A stretch of 64,000 bases of DNA from Ficedula albicollis (GCF_000247815.1 NC_021700.1:16335993-16399992); one strand, 5' to 3'. Shown: positions 13,001 through 24,100, numbered from the stretch's first letter. Numbers and translations are program-made. Notes: generated by a model from the sequence alone, not told the origin.

Positions 13001-16000
13001 CATTTGAGTTTTTCCATTTCACTCCTCCAGTGCAACTGACAAGAGATCACAATTCCAACAAATTTCATTATCCTAGATCTGTAGATATTACAGCTAGACC
13101 TATATCAATAACTATGTGGCTGAAAAACCCAACTATCCCTAAGTGCTGGCCTAAACCACCTTTTTTTTTCTTTCATTCAGAGACATATACACGTGCACCT
13201 CCCTGCTTATAATTTCACTTAGTTTTGTGGTGTTGCCCAACTGAAAAATAAAGCAGAATATATGAATGAATGTTCAAGGCTCACTTTAAAACAAAACAAA
13301 TACCAAATGAACAAAAAACCCCCCGTATTTAGAATATAAAAACAAAGTTTTATCTGTTCTTGATTTCCTTTCCCCATTATTGTCATTCCTATTCAATCAC
13401 TCCATTTGACATGTTTGCACATAAACTCAGTAAATTTTGGTTTTTCAATGACAAATTTCATGTCCTGCTAGCTACACCCTAGTGATTGTAGTGTGCCAAA
13501 GTGCATTACAGAGGATCTGTAATCCTTTTCACACTATCAATGTGACCAAAGGATTTCCTAGCTACCTGTGGAGCAGGCACAGAGATCCAGCAGTGCTCCA
13601 GCATCCGCTCCCCCTCCCTGGATATTGCAAGTGAGGATTCTGCATCCTGCACTTAACCTGCCTGTCTGTTTGCTAGGGCAGAACCTCTGTGGCTTCCCAC
13701 ACAAAAGCTGTTTAACTCATTTAATAGCCAGCTCTTGCTGGTTCACATAATGGTCATCTTGCAGGAAGCTCTTGTTTGCTTGCACAGTTTTTTAAGTAGC
13801 TGCATAGAGTTTAGATTAAATAATCTCATAAATATTTTATGCGCTGTTTGAATAATAATACTTCAATACATATACATTTGAATTTCCTATTCTCCACTCT
13901 TGCAAGATATTATTTTATTTTAGTGGTTAGTAAACATTATAGTTGTTATTAAATATTAAATATTATTAATGTTGACTTGTTTCCAGTTAATTTTTTGTAA
14001 TAGATTGCATATCCAGACAATAAGAACATTATTTGTACTTCTGTTTACAGAATGCCATCTGCCAAACTAGTTACCCTGTAGATCCCTTAAAGATTGGCGC
14101 TGGGAAACCATTTGTGTTGTCAAAAATAAAAGAACCTACAAGGGATACAATTATGGTAAGTGTACTCATAGTATTTATATTTCCTCCAGACATTAATCCA
14201 GATCTTGGGGCTGAGTACTTCTGAAAAAGATGTATAAAAGCTGTTCTGATACTGTATCATTTGGAAAGTCACTTTCTTTTAATAGCTTAGAAAATCTTTT
14301 TTATGTCAACTAGAGTTTGGTTTTTATTTAGCTGCAAAACTCTATGTGGAACTCAATTTAGATAGTTTGGGGTTTAATTTAAAAAATATGTAAGTAGGAA
14401 TAGCACATTTAACAGCTGAATTAATTATTACCAACTTTGTTTCCATCGTAATTAATTAATAGTAATATTTTAAATGCTTCTTATCTCACTTTCAGCTTCT
14501 TTAGATATCCAGCAGAAAATACATTCAAATGCAATCTGCCAGATTTTCCATGCAACTGTAACTGATGATCCCTTTTGGAAAGGGATCCCTTCACAGTTAT
14601 ATGAAGGAGTTACAAAGGGATTTTTCTGCTGTAGTTATATTAGCATGTCAGGGGGAAGGTATCCTTAGCACAGAGGTACAAGTGGAGTTTTTGGTGCAAA
14701 TGAAACCATGTCATGGGAAGAGTATTTTGTCATGTTTATCATCATCCTTCACAGAGGTGACAAAGGTCTAGTCTAAGTGACTGTTTCTAACTTTTTAGAG
14801 CATCATCCTGCTGTACTCACAGCTAGCAAGTGATACTAGGAAGTAAAGACACTTGAATTTTCACACCCACATATTGCCCTGCTTGAGAGATTCAGGTGTC
14901 CCAAGATTTGAAAAACACTGCTGAGAAGCCGTAGCTGTGTTGGTAGAAAAACACTTGCTTTTACAAGCCGTGCCTCCCTTCGGAGTTCTGCGATGACTTT
15001 TGCTCCATAGCTGCAGCAACAGAGATTCCTCAGGGCTTGCCAGCCTGCAAAAACTGAGTCTATTCTACCACAGCATTAATATCTCTACCTGCTCTGTGTA
15101 CTGCAGTATCATTTTACATAAGAAGCTGTGGCAATTAATACCAGTTGGTGTTATAGCAAGTGATCTGTATATAAAGTAGTTTATGTGTTTTTATTTCAAT
15201 GATGTGCGAAGTCTCTTCCTATTTACCTCATGCTGGTCCCTTTTAAACAGGACTGTGATACATACAGCTGTGCCTCTATTAATTGTGCCCTGGTCCCATC
15301 TGACATCTATCACGTGAACGTTTCACTGAGAGTATGGAAACCTACCATCATAAAAGTAAGTAAATCTTTTTGTATTCAGAATACTTTCAGATCTGAGGAG
15401 CTTAAGCCAATGTTTCTGTCTGTTAAAATTGTATCTTTCATTTTCTTAAGTGTCCCCTTTAGTATTTGAAGTAGTTTCTTTTGCTGTTTTAAAGTTTCCA
15501 AAAGTGTGTCACATGCACTTTCTTAACCCTAAAGTAAGTACTTATAATGTAGCAGGAGTTTAAAACCATGGTAAGAAGACATCCCTTATTTACTTTGTAT
15601 TGATGGTCCTTTTTTAATAGCTACTTATGCATCCACAAAGTCTAATGCAGCAAATATAAGGAGTACATATTTTTTTAAGTAAGTTTTAGTCGGTGAAAAT
15701 TTCTCAACTCTAGAAATTTTTTTTTATTAAAAAAAACAGGAGAGACAGTAGTATTCCAGGATTAATTAATATTTGTTTGAAATGTCTGCAATCTGCCCTT
15801 TCAAAGAAGTATTGCTGTCTTTCAAGCAATAATGTGTGTTGAAGGTGACATAAATGAGCAATTTCACTTACTTTCATGTTTTTCAGCATCCCCCAAAGCA
15901 TTAAGTTTTTCTTTCACCCTTCTCATTGTTACAAAGCTTTCTACTAAAAATACCTAACTGTGAACCACAGTAACTACTATTTTATTTCAGGCCAGTATTC

Positions 16001-18432
16001 ACAGCTTAACCCTTGTTGTGAAAGCATTGCTTAGGAGTGAGAACTCATCACTGATTTTGAGAAATGACCATCAAAAACTGGAGGTAAGAGGTTGATAGTT
16101 GATGTATTTGTTTTTTATGGAATTTGTTGTGCTGCGGAATCATTCTTTTTCATCCATTATTAATGAACTGTTTGTAACCTTTAGTAATGCATTATCCTAC
16201 TCTAAACAGAATTGATTTCGTATTACAGTAGAAATGTCAGAATTAATCAGAAAATAACACCAAAAGTCCAGTAGCCACCAATGTACCTAGGTAAGGATAA
16301 GTACTATCTGAATTTTTTCTGCTTGCTGTAGTACTTCCTGCAGCTATGTAAATTAAAAATATAATTAAAATTCTTTTAAGGAATCAATAGTATTTGAAAA
16401 TTGTCCTGGATCAATTAAAATTGCTCGCACTTTATATTTTCTTTACTATTTCCTTATTTATTATTTCTTTCCACTTTGTTACTCAGGATATATGTTTGAA
16501 ACAGGATCTTTTATTTTTCAGAAGTTCACTATGGTTTTCCTAGATAAGGAAATATATAATATCATAGTAGTGGTGCCAGATATAAAGAGAAATGTCTTAA
16601 ATTTTGTTAGAGGTATTATTCATCCTTTTAATACTCTCAATTCCAAGCATTTATAGCGTTTAAACATTGGCCTTTTGTGATATCTTGTACACGGAGGAGC
16701 TTATTTACTGCAATGTCCATTTCTTTACACAAATGTCTTATTATGAGTTCTTATTGTTAATACTCAAAAATTTAGAAAAGCAATATTCAGTGTGAACTAG
16801 ATCTTCCACAAAATATTTTTGAAAACGCAAAAATCAGAGGTTCATTGTTACCTGGTTTTCTATTTAGAAATTTCTTTTAAGTGTTGGATTAAAATTCAGT
16901 CCAGGAGTAAAAACACAGTGAGAGGCTTGCAGATAATGAGAGACAAGGAATATCACATTTACCCTTTTTAGGGACATAATTTCCTGCTTGCTGTTCAGTT
17001 CATGCTCTTTTTAACTACAAAGTTGGTCTCTAAAAATTTTTTTTTGTAATTCAAACTCCTACATAGTCACATCTATTCAAAAGTGAATATTATATATTTC
17101 TGTTCAGTTTATACCAGATATGCCATGTTTGAGATGGAATTAGTGTCTACACGGGCTTTTACACTTAAGCTTACCTCCATCTTTCAGGGAGGCCGGCACT
17201 GAGTGAGGAAGAATGTACTGCAGAAACTCCTTAGCTTATTCCTCCACTGCTCATGCCTTTTGGTCCTGTGTCCTTTAAAACAATGACTAATGACTTGTAG
17301 CAGGGCCACTCTCATGAATGACTGCACTTAAAGAAAGTGCAAAGCATTGTGTAAACACAGCCTTTCATGCTGGAGATACATTCCCTCCTACTAATTCTTG
17401 TAGGTAAAATGAGGTGATACCCTGGAAAATCACTGCACACTGATCAATTACTGATGTGTTTTGATATTGTAAAAGGACAGATTATTTATTGCTTATGTTC
17501 TGAACGCTTTGCAGACCATGATTAAGATTTCCAAAGAGCACCCACCGGGTACAGTCCCCTTATGGGTAATCCTCCTGAGTATCTTCGCTGGACTCTTGAT
17601 TCTTGCACTGCTTATATTTGCTCTGTGGAAGGTAAGCTGCACGTCCCTGTCTTCAGGAGCATAAATAAATATGCTTAAATTCTCAGTCATTTCTTTCTCA
17701 TAACTAGAATCTCACAGACAGTAATCTTACCTAATAAGCAACGTGAAATCTTGAAAAAATTACAAAATAACTAATTATATTGCATTTTTCTCATGTGGAG
17801 CGAGCGCTGCTACTTGATTTAAACCTATATTGCCATTATGTTAGAAAAAGAAAAATAAGAAGATATTTCAGTATGAGTAAGGATTTAGTAAGGAATTTTT
17901 CTGTCAGCATTGGCTGTGACCTTTGTGAACTAGGTTTTCTCTGTTGTGCAAGAGATGCTAATAAGTCTTGCCACAAGTGGGCACTCTTCTCCAGGCAAAA
18001 TATTTTGTTCACAATTACATTAGAAGGTTACAGTTATAAATTTCAACACACATAATCTCTTGAAAAAATTGACATTATAAAATAAAATCTTATTTATTCA
18101 ACTAAGTAACAAATACTACTATTAAGCAGTTTAACCCTTGACAATATGTGAAAAAAACAATGATTCAGCAATCCCTCTATTATATATTAACTGTACTTAG
18201 TTTTTCCATTCCAGGAAAATCAGTGATGTGATAAAATATTCATTAACGTTTTGCACCAGTCTAAGTATTAAAATAGTAGTAAGAACCATGAATGTAACCA
18301 GTATGGTTTGTATGCTTTGAGCAGTTCTTCGTTAATTTTTTTCTTTTAGAAAATTTAGAAATTAGAATTTTTTTTTCTTTTCTGCAGGCTGGATTTTTCA
18401 AAAGGCCATTAAAGAAGAAAATGGAGAAATGA
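813..18432 (+). CDS. ITGA1: Integrin alpha-1 (ITGA1), 3' half, 17 exons joined
   Basis: Integrin alpha-1 pairs with beta-1 to form the cell-surface collagen and laminin receptor. Seventeen exons join without a frame break into 649 codons plus TGA (1950 nt). Every internal boundary has an AG acceptor and a GT donor, except one GC donor after 3753. Order: FG-GAP blades 6-7 with DLNLDGYND and DLNDDGLID calcium loops (window residues 1-128), thigh (about 129-266), genu loop Cys273-Cys279, calf-1 and calf-2 (to about 605), membrane helix (about 610-634) and a tail with GFFKR (637-641). The tail ends PLKKKMEK, the signature of alpha-1 rather than alpha-2, -10 or -11. Human alpha-1 has 1179 residues, so about 530 N-terminal residues, including the I domain, lie upstream of the window. 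At least a dozen N-x-S/T sequons fit a heavily glycosylated ectodomain. No frameshift or premature stop was seen, so the gene appears functional. Confidence 0.97.
1489..1619 (+). CDS. ITGA1: ITGA1 coding exon (about exon 14): beta-propeller blade 7
   Basis: 131 nt, starting RIASGGDGEKVKFFGQSVHG and ending ALFW with the Trp codon split 2+1. It carries the second calcium loop, DLNDDGLID, followed by VTIGG. Donor GTACGG at 1620. Confidence 0.95.
1620..3250 (+). other. ITGA1: ITGA1 intron with a CR1 3' tail
   Basis: 1631-nt AT-rich intron. Its only recognisable content is a short CR1 tail at about 3078-3148. No other exon or RNA was seen. Confidence 0.8.
3078..3148 (+). mobile_element. CR1 LINE fragment, 3' end
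   Basis: The stretch GTTGGACTCAAGTGATCTTA, followed by AAAGGCTTTTCCAATCTAA and a degenerate ATTCTATG-type octamer tail, is the classic 3' end of avian CR1. It is truncated on the 5' side, as most CR1 copies are. Confidence 0.8.
3251..3414 (+). CDS. ITGA1: ITGA1 coding exon (about exon 15): start of thigh domain
   Basis: 164 nt that complete the split Trp and continue SRDVAEVNVSMQFVPKSINI, then Cys-containing thigh strands to KSKEDVFES. The acceptor is TTTTTTTAAG, an uncommon AAG in place of CAG or TAG, but it is the only one that keeps the frame with the previous exon. Donor GTAAGT. Confidence 0.94.
3617..3753 (+). CDS. ITGA1: ITGA1 coding exon (about exon 16): thigh, GC donor
   Basis: 137 nt encoding SLQYWITLDAQRQISRSLFT onward, with the sequon KNIT, ending HNFYML in phase 0. 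The donor is GCAAGT at 3754. The nearby GT at 3758 would put a TAA in frame at the next exon, so the GC site is the supported one. Confidence 0.93.
3754..4717 (+). other. ITGA1: ITGA1 GC-AG intron
   Basis: 964-nt intron with a GCAAGT donor and TTCTAG acceptor. It holds a TTATTATTTATATTATTAA-type AT-rich patch near 4072-4100. No exon was found inside it. Confidence 0.85.
4718..4828 (+). CDS. ITGA1: ITGA1 coding exon (about exon 17): thigh
   Basis: 37 codons, phase 0/0, starting DKPDFQDSIKVLLEFNFSDP and ending PNSIAEY. Acceptor TTCTAG, donor GTAAGT. Confidence 0.95.
5406..5491 (+). CDS. ITGA1: ITGA1 coding exon (about exon 18): genu loop and calf-1 start
   Basis: 86 nt encoding IPFTKDCGAKNKCISDLVLI onward. 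The C-x5-C loop matches the disulfide-closed, calcium-binding genu between thigh and calf-1 of integrin alpha chains. It ends 2 nt into a Ser codon. Confidence 0.95.
5736..5871 (+). CDS. ITGA1: ITGA1 coding exon (about exon 19): calf-1
   Basis: 136 nt encoding SSSPFIVKSRNDKFTIQLSV onward and containing KKDSAYNTRVLVQYSPN, a conserved alpha-integrin strand. Ends AGIE in phase 0, donor GTAAGA. Confidence 0.96.
5872..8695 (+). other. ITGA1: ITGA1 introns flanking the small 6871-6951 exon
   Basis: Introns 5872-6870 and 6952-8695. Both are AT-rich without a recognisable repeat or RNA gene. Several short open frames of 60-96 codons lack any protein signature. Confidence 0.7.
6871..6951 (+). CDS. 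ITGA1: ITGA1 coding exon (about exon 20): calf-1
   Basis: 27 codons, DIQKDSCESNHNITCKVGYP onward. This is nearly identical to the known human alpha-1 segment and includes the sequon NIT and two cysteines. Donor GTAAAT. Confidence 0.96.
8696..8772 (+). CDS. ITGA1: ITGA1 coding exon (about exon 21): calf-1
   Basis: 77 nt encoding ISFKISFQFNASYLLENATV onward to YAT plus 2 nt, with two sequons (NAS, NAT). Acceptor CACAG, donor GTTAGT. Confidence 0.94.
9448..9537 (+). CDS. ITGA1: ITGA1 coding exon (about exon 22): calf-1/calf-2 junction
   Basis: 90 nt encoding SDSEEPPETLSDNRGHVTIP, then IKYEVGLIFV. Two donors overlap: GTAAGG at 9533 and GTATTG at 9538. Only the latter keeps the frame into VFKEHHVIIAAN of the next exon, so the exon end is set at 9537. 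Confidence 0.92.
10566..10668 (+). CDS. ITGA1: ITGA1 coding exon (about exon 23): calf-2
   Basis: 103 nt encoding VFKEHHVIIAANDTVPTAIN, then TTEQIGDEVTLHYR, with sequons NDT and NTT. Ends in phase 0 with donor GTAAGA. Confidence 0.95.
10669..12377 (+). other. ITGA1: ITGA1 intron with a CR1 insertion
   Basis: 1709-nt intron whose middle third is a 5'-truncated CR1 (about 11069-11575). The remainder is AT-rich. The antisense 117-codon frame near its 3' end overlaps an ITGA1 exon and is not a gene. Confidence 0.8.
11069..11575 (+). mobile_element. CR1 LINE, 3' part, 5'-truncated
   Basis: The order matches avian CR1 closely: a GCATCCAGCTCTAGAGCTCC block, GGACATGGACCTTCTGAAG, a GATCACAGGGCTGGAGCACC block, CAACCTGAAGAAGAGAAGGC, a CTGGAAATGTTCAAGGCCAG block, and a CTTTAAGGTCTTTTCCAACC end with an ATGATTCTGTGA tail. 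It encodes only the last part of ORF2 plus the 3' UTR and is inactive. It sits in the ITGA1 intron in sense orientation. Confidence 0.9.
12378..12491 (+). CDS. ITGA1: ITGA1 coding exon (about exon 24): calf-2
   Basis: 38 codons, IEKGEHFPMPNLTLQILFPN onward to LTALSHSQ. The FPMP motif is shared with human alpha-1. Donor GTAAGA. Confidence 0.95.
12492..15250 (+). other. ITGA1: ITGA1 introns around the 14051-14155 exon
   Basis: Introns 12492-14050 and 14156-15250. Unique-looking AT-rich sequence with no exon, RNA or repeat that I can name. Confidence 0.7.
14051..14155 (+). CDS. ITGA1: ITGA1 coding exon (about exon 25): calf-2
   Basis: 35 codons, NAICQTSYPVDPLKIGAGKP onward to TRDTIM, phase 0/0. 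This is one of the less conserved parts of alpha-1. It is accepted because acceptor, donor and frame all fit and the DP..I..GK pattern matches. Confidence 0.93.
15251..15355 (+). CDS. ITGA1: ITGA1 coding exon (about exon 26): calf-2, cysteine-rich
   Basis: 35 codons, DCDTYSCASINCALVPSDIY onward, then VNVSLRVWKPTIIK. The cysteine spacing and the VNVSL..WKPT motif are typical of collagen-binding alpha chains near the membrane. Confidence 0.96.
15991..16083 (+). CDS. ITGA1: ITGA1 coding exon (about exon 27): membrane-proximal calf-2
   Basis: 31 codons, ASIHSLTLVVKALLRSENSS onward to DHQKLE, phase 0/0, with sequon NSS. Acceptor TTTCAG, donor GTAAGA. Confidence 0.95.
16084..18387 (+). other. ITGA1: ITGA1 introns around the transmembrane exon
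   Basis: Introns 16084-17514 and 17632-18387. AT-rich, with short poly-T patches near their acceptors. No additional coding sequence was seen. Confidence 0.7.
17515..17631 (+). CDS. ITGA1: ITGA1 coding exon (about exon 28): transmembrane helix
   Basis: 39 codons. A short stalk, TMIKISKEHPPGTVP, is followed by a hydrophobic helix starting LWVILLSIFAGLLILALL and ending FALWK. The single helix anchors the subunit in the plasma membrane. Confidence 0.97.
18388..18432 (+). CDS. ITGA1: ITGA1 last coding exon: cytoplasmic tail and stop
   Basis: 14 codons plus TGA, AGFFKRPLKKKMEK. GFFKR is the invariant membrane-proximal motif that clasps the beta subunit and binds talin-regulated partners. The first residue is Ala where human alpha-1 has Ile. 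The TGA runs straight into an A tract (18432-18448). Confidence 0.97.
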   Translation, partial: AGFFKRPLKKKMEK

Positions 18433-21110
18433 AAAAAAAAAAAAAAAAGCAGAAATTTTTGCTCAGGTCTGCCTCCAAAATGTTACTGTAAAATTATAAA
18501 CGTAGACACAGTGGTTACAATGCTTTTTAAATGCTGGTGCACGGAAAAAAAACAAGAAACAGGAAAAAAAAAGAAGAAATTCAAGCACACATGCAAAGGA
18601 ATGATGCAAAAAAAGAATGAACAATCTTGCAGCATTTTGTGATCTTCAAGAATATACCTTTAAGGGTTACTCATTTTTGAAGAGTAACTGAGTTCAAAGA
18701 TTCTAATGTTTTTGAATACGGAAAGTTCGTAATCATATTTTTATATACCTATGTATGTGGACTCTTTTTTCCTTCCAAATTACACTACAGGTCAGCTTGT
18801 ATGTAGCAATCCCAGTCGTTTTTATCACCTTATGATCTTCAAAAGGAAAATGCATAATTTTCAAAATTCCCTCCTAATGTCGGTTCTGTGGAAGCAGATT
18901 CTCAATTCACAAGGCAGAACATGTAAACTTTGAGAATGCACCAGATACTGTATGATAGCTGATGCAATGGAAACTGAGAAGACAGAAGCACCTCCAGAAT
19001 ATTGGGTGAAAATTACTGAAATACCCTGGATTTCTCTTTCTGCTCATTTTAGCATGTCCAGCTGAATGAAGAATACTCCAAGAAAGAGAATTTTATGGTC
19101 AAGTGGACCGTAAAGGGTTGATCCATTAAATCACATAACTGTTTGAACTTGAAATATATTTTTGGCAGGCCTAAAAATGCGCAAATCATTCAAGCCCATC
19201 TGATTGCACACTGTACTCAAATAAGCAGGGGCATAATTGTATCTGCAAATTGAAATGTCCATATTTATGCAGAAAATGTTTAGAGGCACCCTGAAAGTTT
19301 GACTCTTGCTGTATATCTTGGAGTAGCCAGCAGGGTGCTTCATAAACTGTCACTGTAAATTTCTTGTGTAGCTATTTAATCCAATGAGTTTAAAGTGTAC
19401 AAAATGAAAATTATCAAAAGAGCACAGATAGGAAATTCAGCACTGGCAAGCTTCTTCTAGTAATATAAGTCACAGCTCATTTTTATTACTTAGGAATTTA
19501 GGAAGTGATGAAGAATTTGCATACTAAATAAGCACTTAAAATGATGTTTATTTTGTGTAAAAGATTAAAAGTTTATATGAGAATACACTGAAATGTAGAT
19601 AGCAAAAGGTTTCTTTAAGAAATTTTTTCTTTCTATTTAGATCAGTTTCTTCCTTTCTTTCATGTACTTGTCTTCCTCCCATGAGGATCTCTCCCTGGGG
19701 CTCATGGCTGTGCCATGAACTTGAGAGCTTCCTGTGTTTCTTGGAGCCACATGAAATTAACAGGAGAAAAAGGATGCATGCTGGCAAAGTGTGATACTGC
19801 CTCAGCATGACTCAGTATTGATTGCCAGTAGATCAGAAAATGCTGAGGAGATCTTCTAAGTTCTGTAAGACATACTTGTTGGCAGTAAAGCTTGGCCTTG
19901 CCAAGGAAGCCAGGAAAATTTGTTCCTCCTCTTGGGACAAAAATCACTTAAAAAAAAAAAAAAAAAAAGGAAAAAAAATGGGTTTGCTTGTCACTTTCTT
20001 TATAGTAATAGCTTAAAAAAGAGCAATACATTTTATAAAGACATTTTTCAAGAAGAGAATATAGATTAGGTTGAACATCCTGACTCTGAAAGCATGCCAA
20101 AAGGTGCTTCATTGCTTGAAAGATGCTGTCACTCTTCAGCACCTTTTATTTAGCTCCTAAGTTAGAGAAAGTAGTTATTGGGAAAGACTGACTTATGTGA
20201 ATGCAACAAGTGAGGATTGAGTTTGAAAGCTGGCAGTTTCTCCTTATGTCTGTGGGAAAGGTGGTTATTTCATAGCAGCAGTCTGCTGAAGGTAGCATAT
20301 GACTCAGAGGAAGAGCAGAGCCCTCCGTGGGAACACTGTGGGTGGCTGTGCTTTGCAGAGCCTGGGAGATCTGCTGAGGCTGTGGGACATGGCTGCTGTG
20401 CTCATCTGGACAGCTGGAAGGGCACCCTGCCTGAAGTGGGTCTGAGCACACAACACATGAATGGAAGCAAAAAAGTGACATAGAGGAATTGTGGATAGAA
20501 GCTCTGCTTCGTTCATTGTGAAATAAGCCAAAAATCTATTTTTTCAACTGTGAAGATAAATTAATACAGTGGTGATTTTAGCCCTAAGCAAGATGCAGGT
20601 TTTACTTTAAGAAAATTTATTATTTTGCCCATTTGTTTGAAAGACTGAAATAGCACTTGTCACCATAGCATTTGAACACATCAGAATTGTAATTTTTTTT
20701 CTCACAGTATCTCTAAGAAGGCATGGCAGTGTTGTTAACCTCTTATGAGCTTATAAAGGAACAGAGTTTTGAAGGAATTGTGACTCACCTATGCACACGT
20801 AGGAAGTCTGTGGTAGTGGAGGAAATACTTGTATTTATTGTTATTCATTCAGTTTGTTAACAATGAGGTCATTTCTCCTGGCTTCAAAAAATTACTTACC
20901 AGTTGTGTAAGACACACATAATTTTTATGCTGCATACTTTTAAGTGTTTCACTATTTAGTTATGATAAGCTGTTAACCATAGCTTTTTGTTTTTCCCATT
21001 TTATATCTTATTTTAAAGCATCAGCCTAACAGAAAAATATATAAGTCAAAAGAACAGTCTATTTCCCTAGATGAAGACTATGCAAAAATAAATCAATAGT
21101 ATTTATCAAT
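18433..21110 (+). other. ITGA1: Probable ITGA1 3' UTR
   Basis: This AT-rich non-coding sequence follows the stop codon. Candidate polyadenylation signals are ATTAAA at 19125-19130 and AATAAA at 21087-21092. Further AATAAA hexamers follow at 21632, 22202 and 23329. Human ITGA1 has a 3' UTR of several kilobases, so the end given is only the first strong AATAAA and the true end may be farther on. Long A tracts (18432-18448, 19950-19968) could mis-prime oligo-dT cDNA. Confidence 0.45.
21087..21092 (+). terminator. ITGA1: Candidate ITGA1 polyadenylation signal
   Basis: First canonical AATAAA downstream of the ITGA1 stop codon, about 2.65 kb after it. The hexamer alone is weak evidence in AT-rich DNA, and no clear GU-rich element was verified. 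Confidence 0.3.
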
Positions 21111-24100
21111 GTAGAGTATGTTTAAGATCAGTGTTTCACTTTAGACTTTCTTTGCACTGTAAAAACAGTAATAAGCTTCATATAACCACACCGCTTTCCT
21201 CTTTCATGCTGCTTTCTCTCTTTTCACATTTGTCCTATTATCGTGTTTTCAATTATAGTATCTATTTAAAAGATAAGTATACATACATACATACAAGTAT
21301 GTCAAGGGGATAGCACTATAGCACATTATTCTTACACAATTCTTAGTGATTAGTAAACTTGTTATTTTTATCTGTACTAGCCTTTCCACACAGCACTGGA
21401 AGAGCAGTATTTTACTGCTTTTCATGAGATACAACAGAAAAACCTACTGAAAGCAATATTGCAAACATCATTAACATCTCACTTAAATTTGTCAGGCACT
21501 AAAGGTACCAGAACCTAATTTTGCATGTAACCAGTTTTGTTGCTAAAAATAGACACATTGAGGTTGTAATGAGATTCTAATAACTATGAAGATAAATATT
21601 TTTATTGAAACAAAAGTGTTTGAAAATTAATAATAAATTGAGTGTTTAACCGGAGATTAGGCAACTAAAGGATTCTGGCCCAGCCAACTCAGTTCCTAAC
21701 TTCAGCACTGAAGTAGGTAATTTAGTGGAAATGGACAAGCTACTTTTCTATAGGGCAGGGATTCTCCGCACACTCCTGCCTCAATATCAGGTTGTTCTAG
21801 AGATTTCTGACCCCATACATGATTTTAGAAGACATAGGAAACAGCATCTCCGTTAGAGCAATCTCCTTGAGCAGCTCTTGTGCTCCGTGGGCAGTTCCTT
21901 TGCTTGTCTGGTTTCACTCTAAGTCATTCCTATGAGCCATTAATACAGACACAACCCACGTACCCTGACCCCTTACCTGAGCCCTTTCGTACATATCCTG
22001 TGCTGAGTCATTTTAAACATGGTGTTCCTCCTTTTTCCTCTTCCTGAGTCAGGGGAATCCACCTTCAGCTGAAGCCAAGGGTTTTCATCTCAGCTGGCAC
22101 CAAGAGGCTGGAGTTAGGGTCATACTCATCTAATTAATTCCACATAACCTAATTGGTTAATTTCTTTAATTACCTGCTATATAGATGATGACCCATTCAA
22201 AAATAAAAGCAGATAAGATAATCAGAATGTACTGCTCTTAACTATACCACTTAACAGGAATAAACGGGGATTTACGTACTTTTTAAAAAACCACAACATT
22301 CTGCACAGCATTTTCTTTTTCCTGTAAAAGTATTCCATGTGCTTTATTGATTAAAAAAGAAATTAAGAGTCTAACAAGTCTCCTGTGTAGTTTGTTTGCT
22401 TGTTACTGATGTAAAACTATTACTAAGCCATCTCAGTACCTAAAAACAGATTCATCTGCCTGTCAATAGAAAGGCATTCTAGAAACAAGCGTTCTTGCAG
22501 CATAATATCCAGGAAAGCTTGATGTGGTCAAGCTGTGAGAAATATATTGTCATTAGGTTTATGGGCTTTGTGCTTATACCAACGTTTGAAAGCTTTTCAG
22601 AAGACCATATGACTTCCTGGCACAGAGTTTTTTCCATGACACTAAAGTTAAAAGATACATTCATTCATTCATCTAACCATTCTTCCTGTCCAGCAATTCC
22701 TCTGTACAACTTATTCCTGTAACCGAGATAGTTTATGGTCTTGCATAATTATAAATGATTCACATTAACCTCCTTAAACCCAGTAAACTTTTGTATCAAA
22801 ACTTCCTAGAAGACAAAGTTTATATCTTTTATATCACCGTTAACTTTTAGAAAACATTACAAAATATGTAATAACTGTTCTCTCATCTGAGACTACTTTG
22901 ATGCTGAATCACCATTCTCTAATAGCAACATCCTGTCTAGTCATGGGGGAGTGCTTATCAAATTAACTACTCTGTATGTCTCTGATCATTAAGAGTTTGC
23001 TGGACATTGTCCATGGAAGCATTTCAATGAAAATCAGGGGACGGGAAATCCATTTCTAGTCTTGTTTGGGACATTGTCCATGGAAGCATTTCAATGAAAA
23101 ACAGGGGACGGGAAATCCATTTCTAGTTTTGTTTAGTTGTTTTAAATTGTTTTCAGTGGAATTAATGAATAACCAGAATCACTTTCTCACAGCACGAAGT
23201 GTAACGTGACGTGTGATTTTCACTGAGCTGGATTATAATTCATTGAGTTTATCAGAAGCAGGCTTTAGCACTCCACAGTTCAGAGATAATACCATTTCAT
23301 GCGGTGGGTGTGGCTTAAGCCCTGTAACAATAAAGAGTCATAAAGATTAAAGTGCTGATGAAGTTTTAGTAACAACTGGCTGATACCACAGTTTAGATAC
23401 CACAACTGGATTCTGTTTTAAAAAGTGGGTGATAAAATGAACTGTCATCAGTGAAATCAAGTTTTAGTTAGAAAGACTGAGCGCTGACACCTCAGAGATA
23501 ACAGATTTTGTTATTTCAATATTAAAAAGTGAGTGAATGACTTCACAAAGGCAGATTTTGATTCTGACTCTAGCACAGTGGGGCATAGAACTACTTTACT
23601 GCTTTTCTCTGCTCATGCTTTCTGACCTTCTTCTCTCAGTTTCTGAGCATTCTGAGAAAGGACAGACATTCCTCAAGGGCTCACTGAATGTCACATCTCC
23701 TGGGGATTTTCAAAGAAACAGGATAGGAAGCAGAAGTATTCAAAGTAGATTGAACTTATAGATCTAGCAAGCCAGTTGTCTTAGCACAATTTGTCCATCC
23801 CCTTCACCCATTCTTTCACTTCCAGAGGTGGTGAAATTATACTGCTTGGTTACAGTTCATCTTGATTTGATACAGGAAGTTAATATTTATTGCAAAGCTT
23901 CACATATCTGGTTCAGTATTACCTGTGGTTCTTAATATTTATTCATATTCAGGGTACTGTTATTCTTCCTGGGGCAAAGGAATAGTGTCTCATACTCTAA
24001 TGAAAGTATCTTCATTCTGTTTTCCATTACATTACACATTTTCACTTCATCAGAATGATTAAGATGAAAAACAGAGGATATCATTGGTTTTCCCCGAAGA

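Noticed and set aside
18433..18448. A tract after the ITGA1 stop as evidence of a processed pseudogene
   Set aside because: The upstream exons are separated by intact introns with splice sites, so this is the real gene.
20146..20531. Overlapping frames of 75-111 codons on both strands
   Set aside because: No signature in either direction. They sit in the probable ITGA1 3' UTR, where random open frames of this size are expected.
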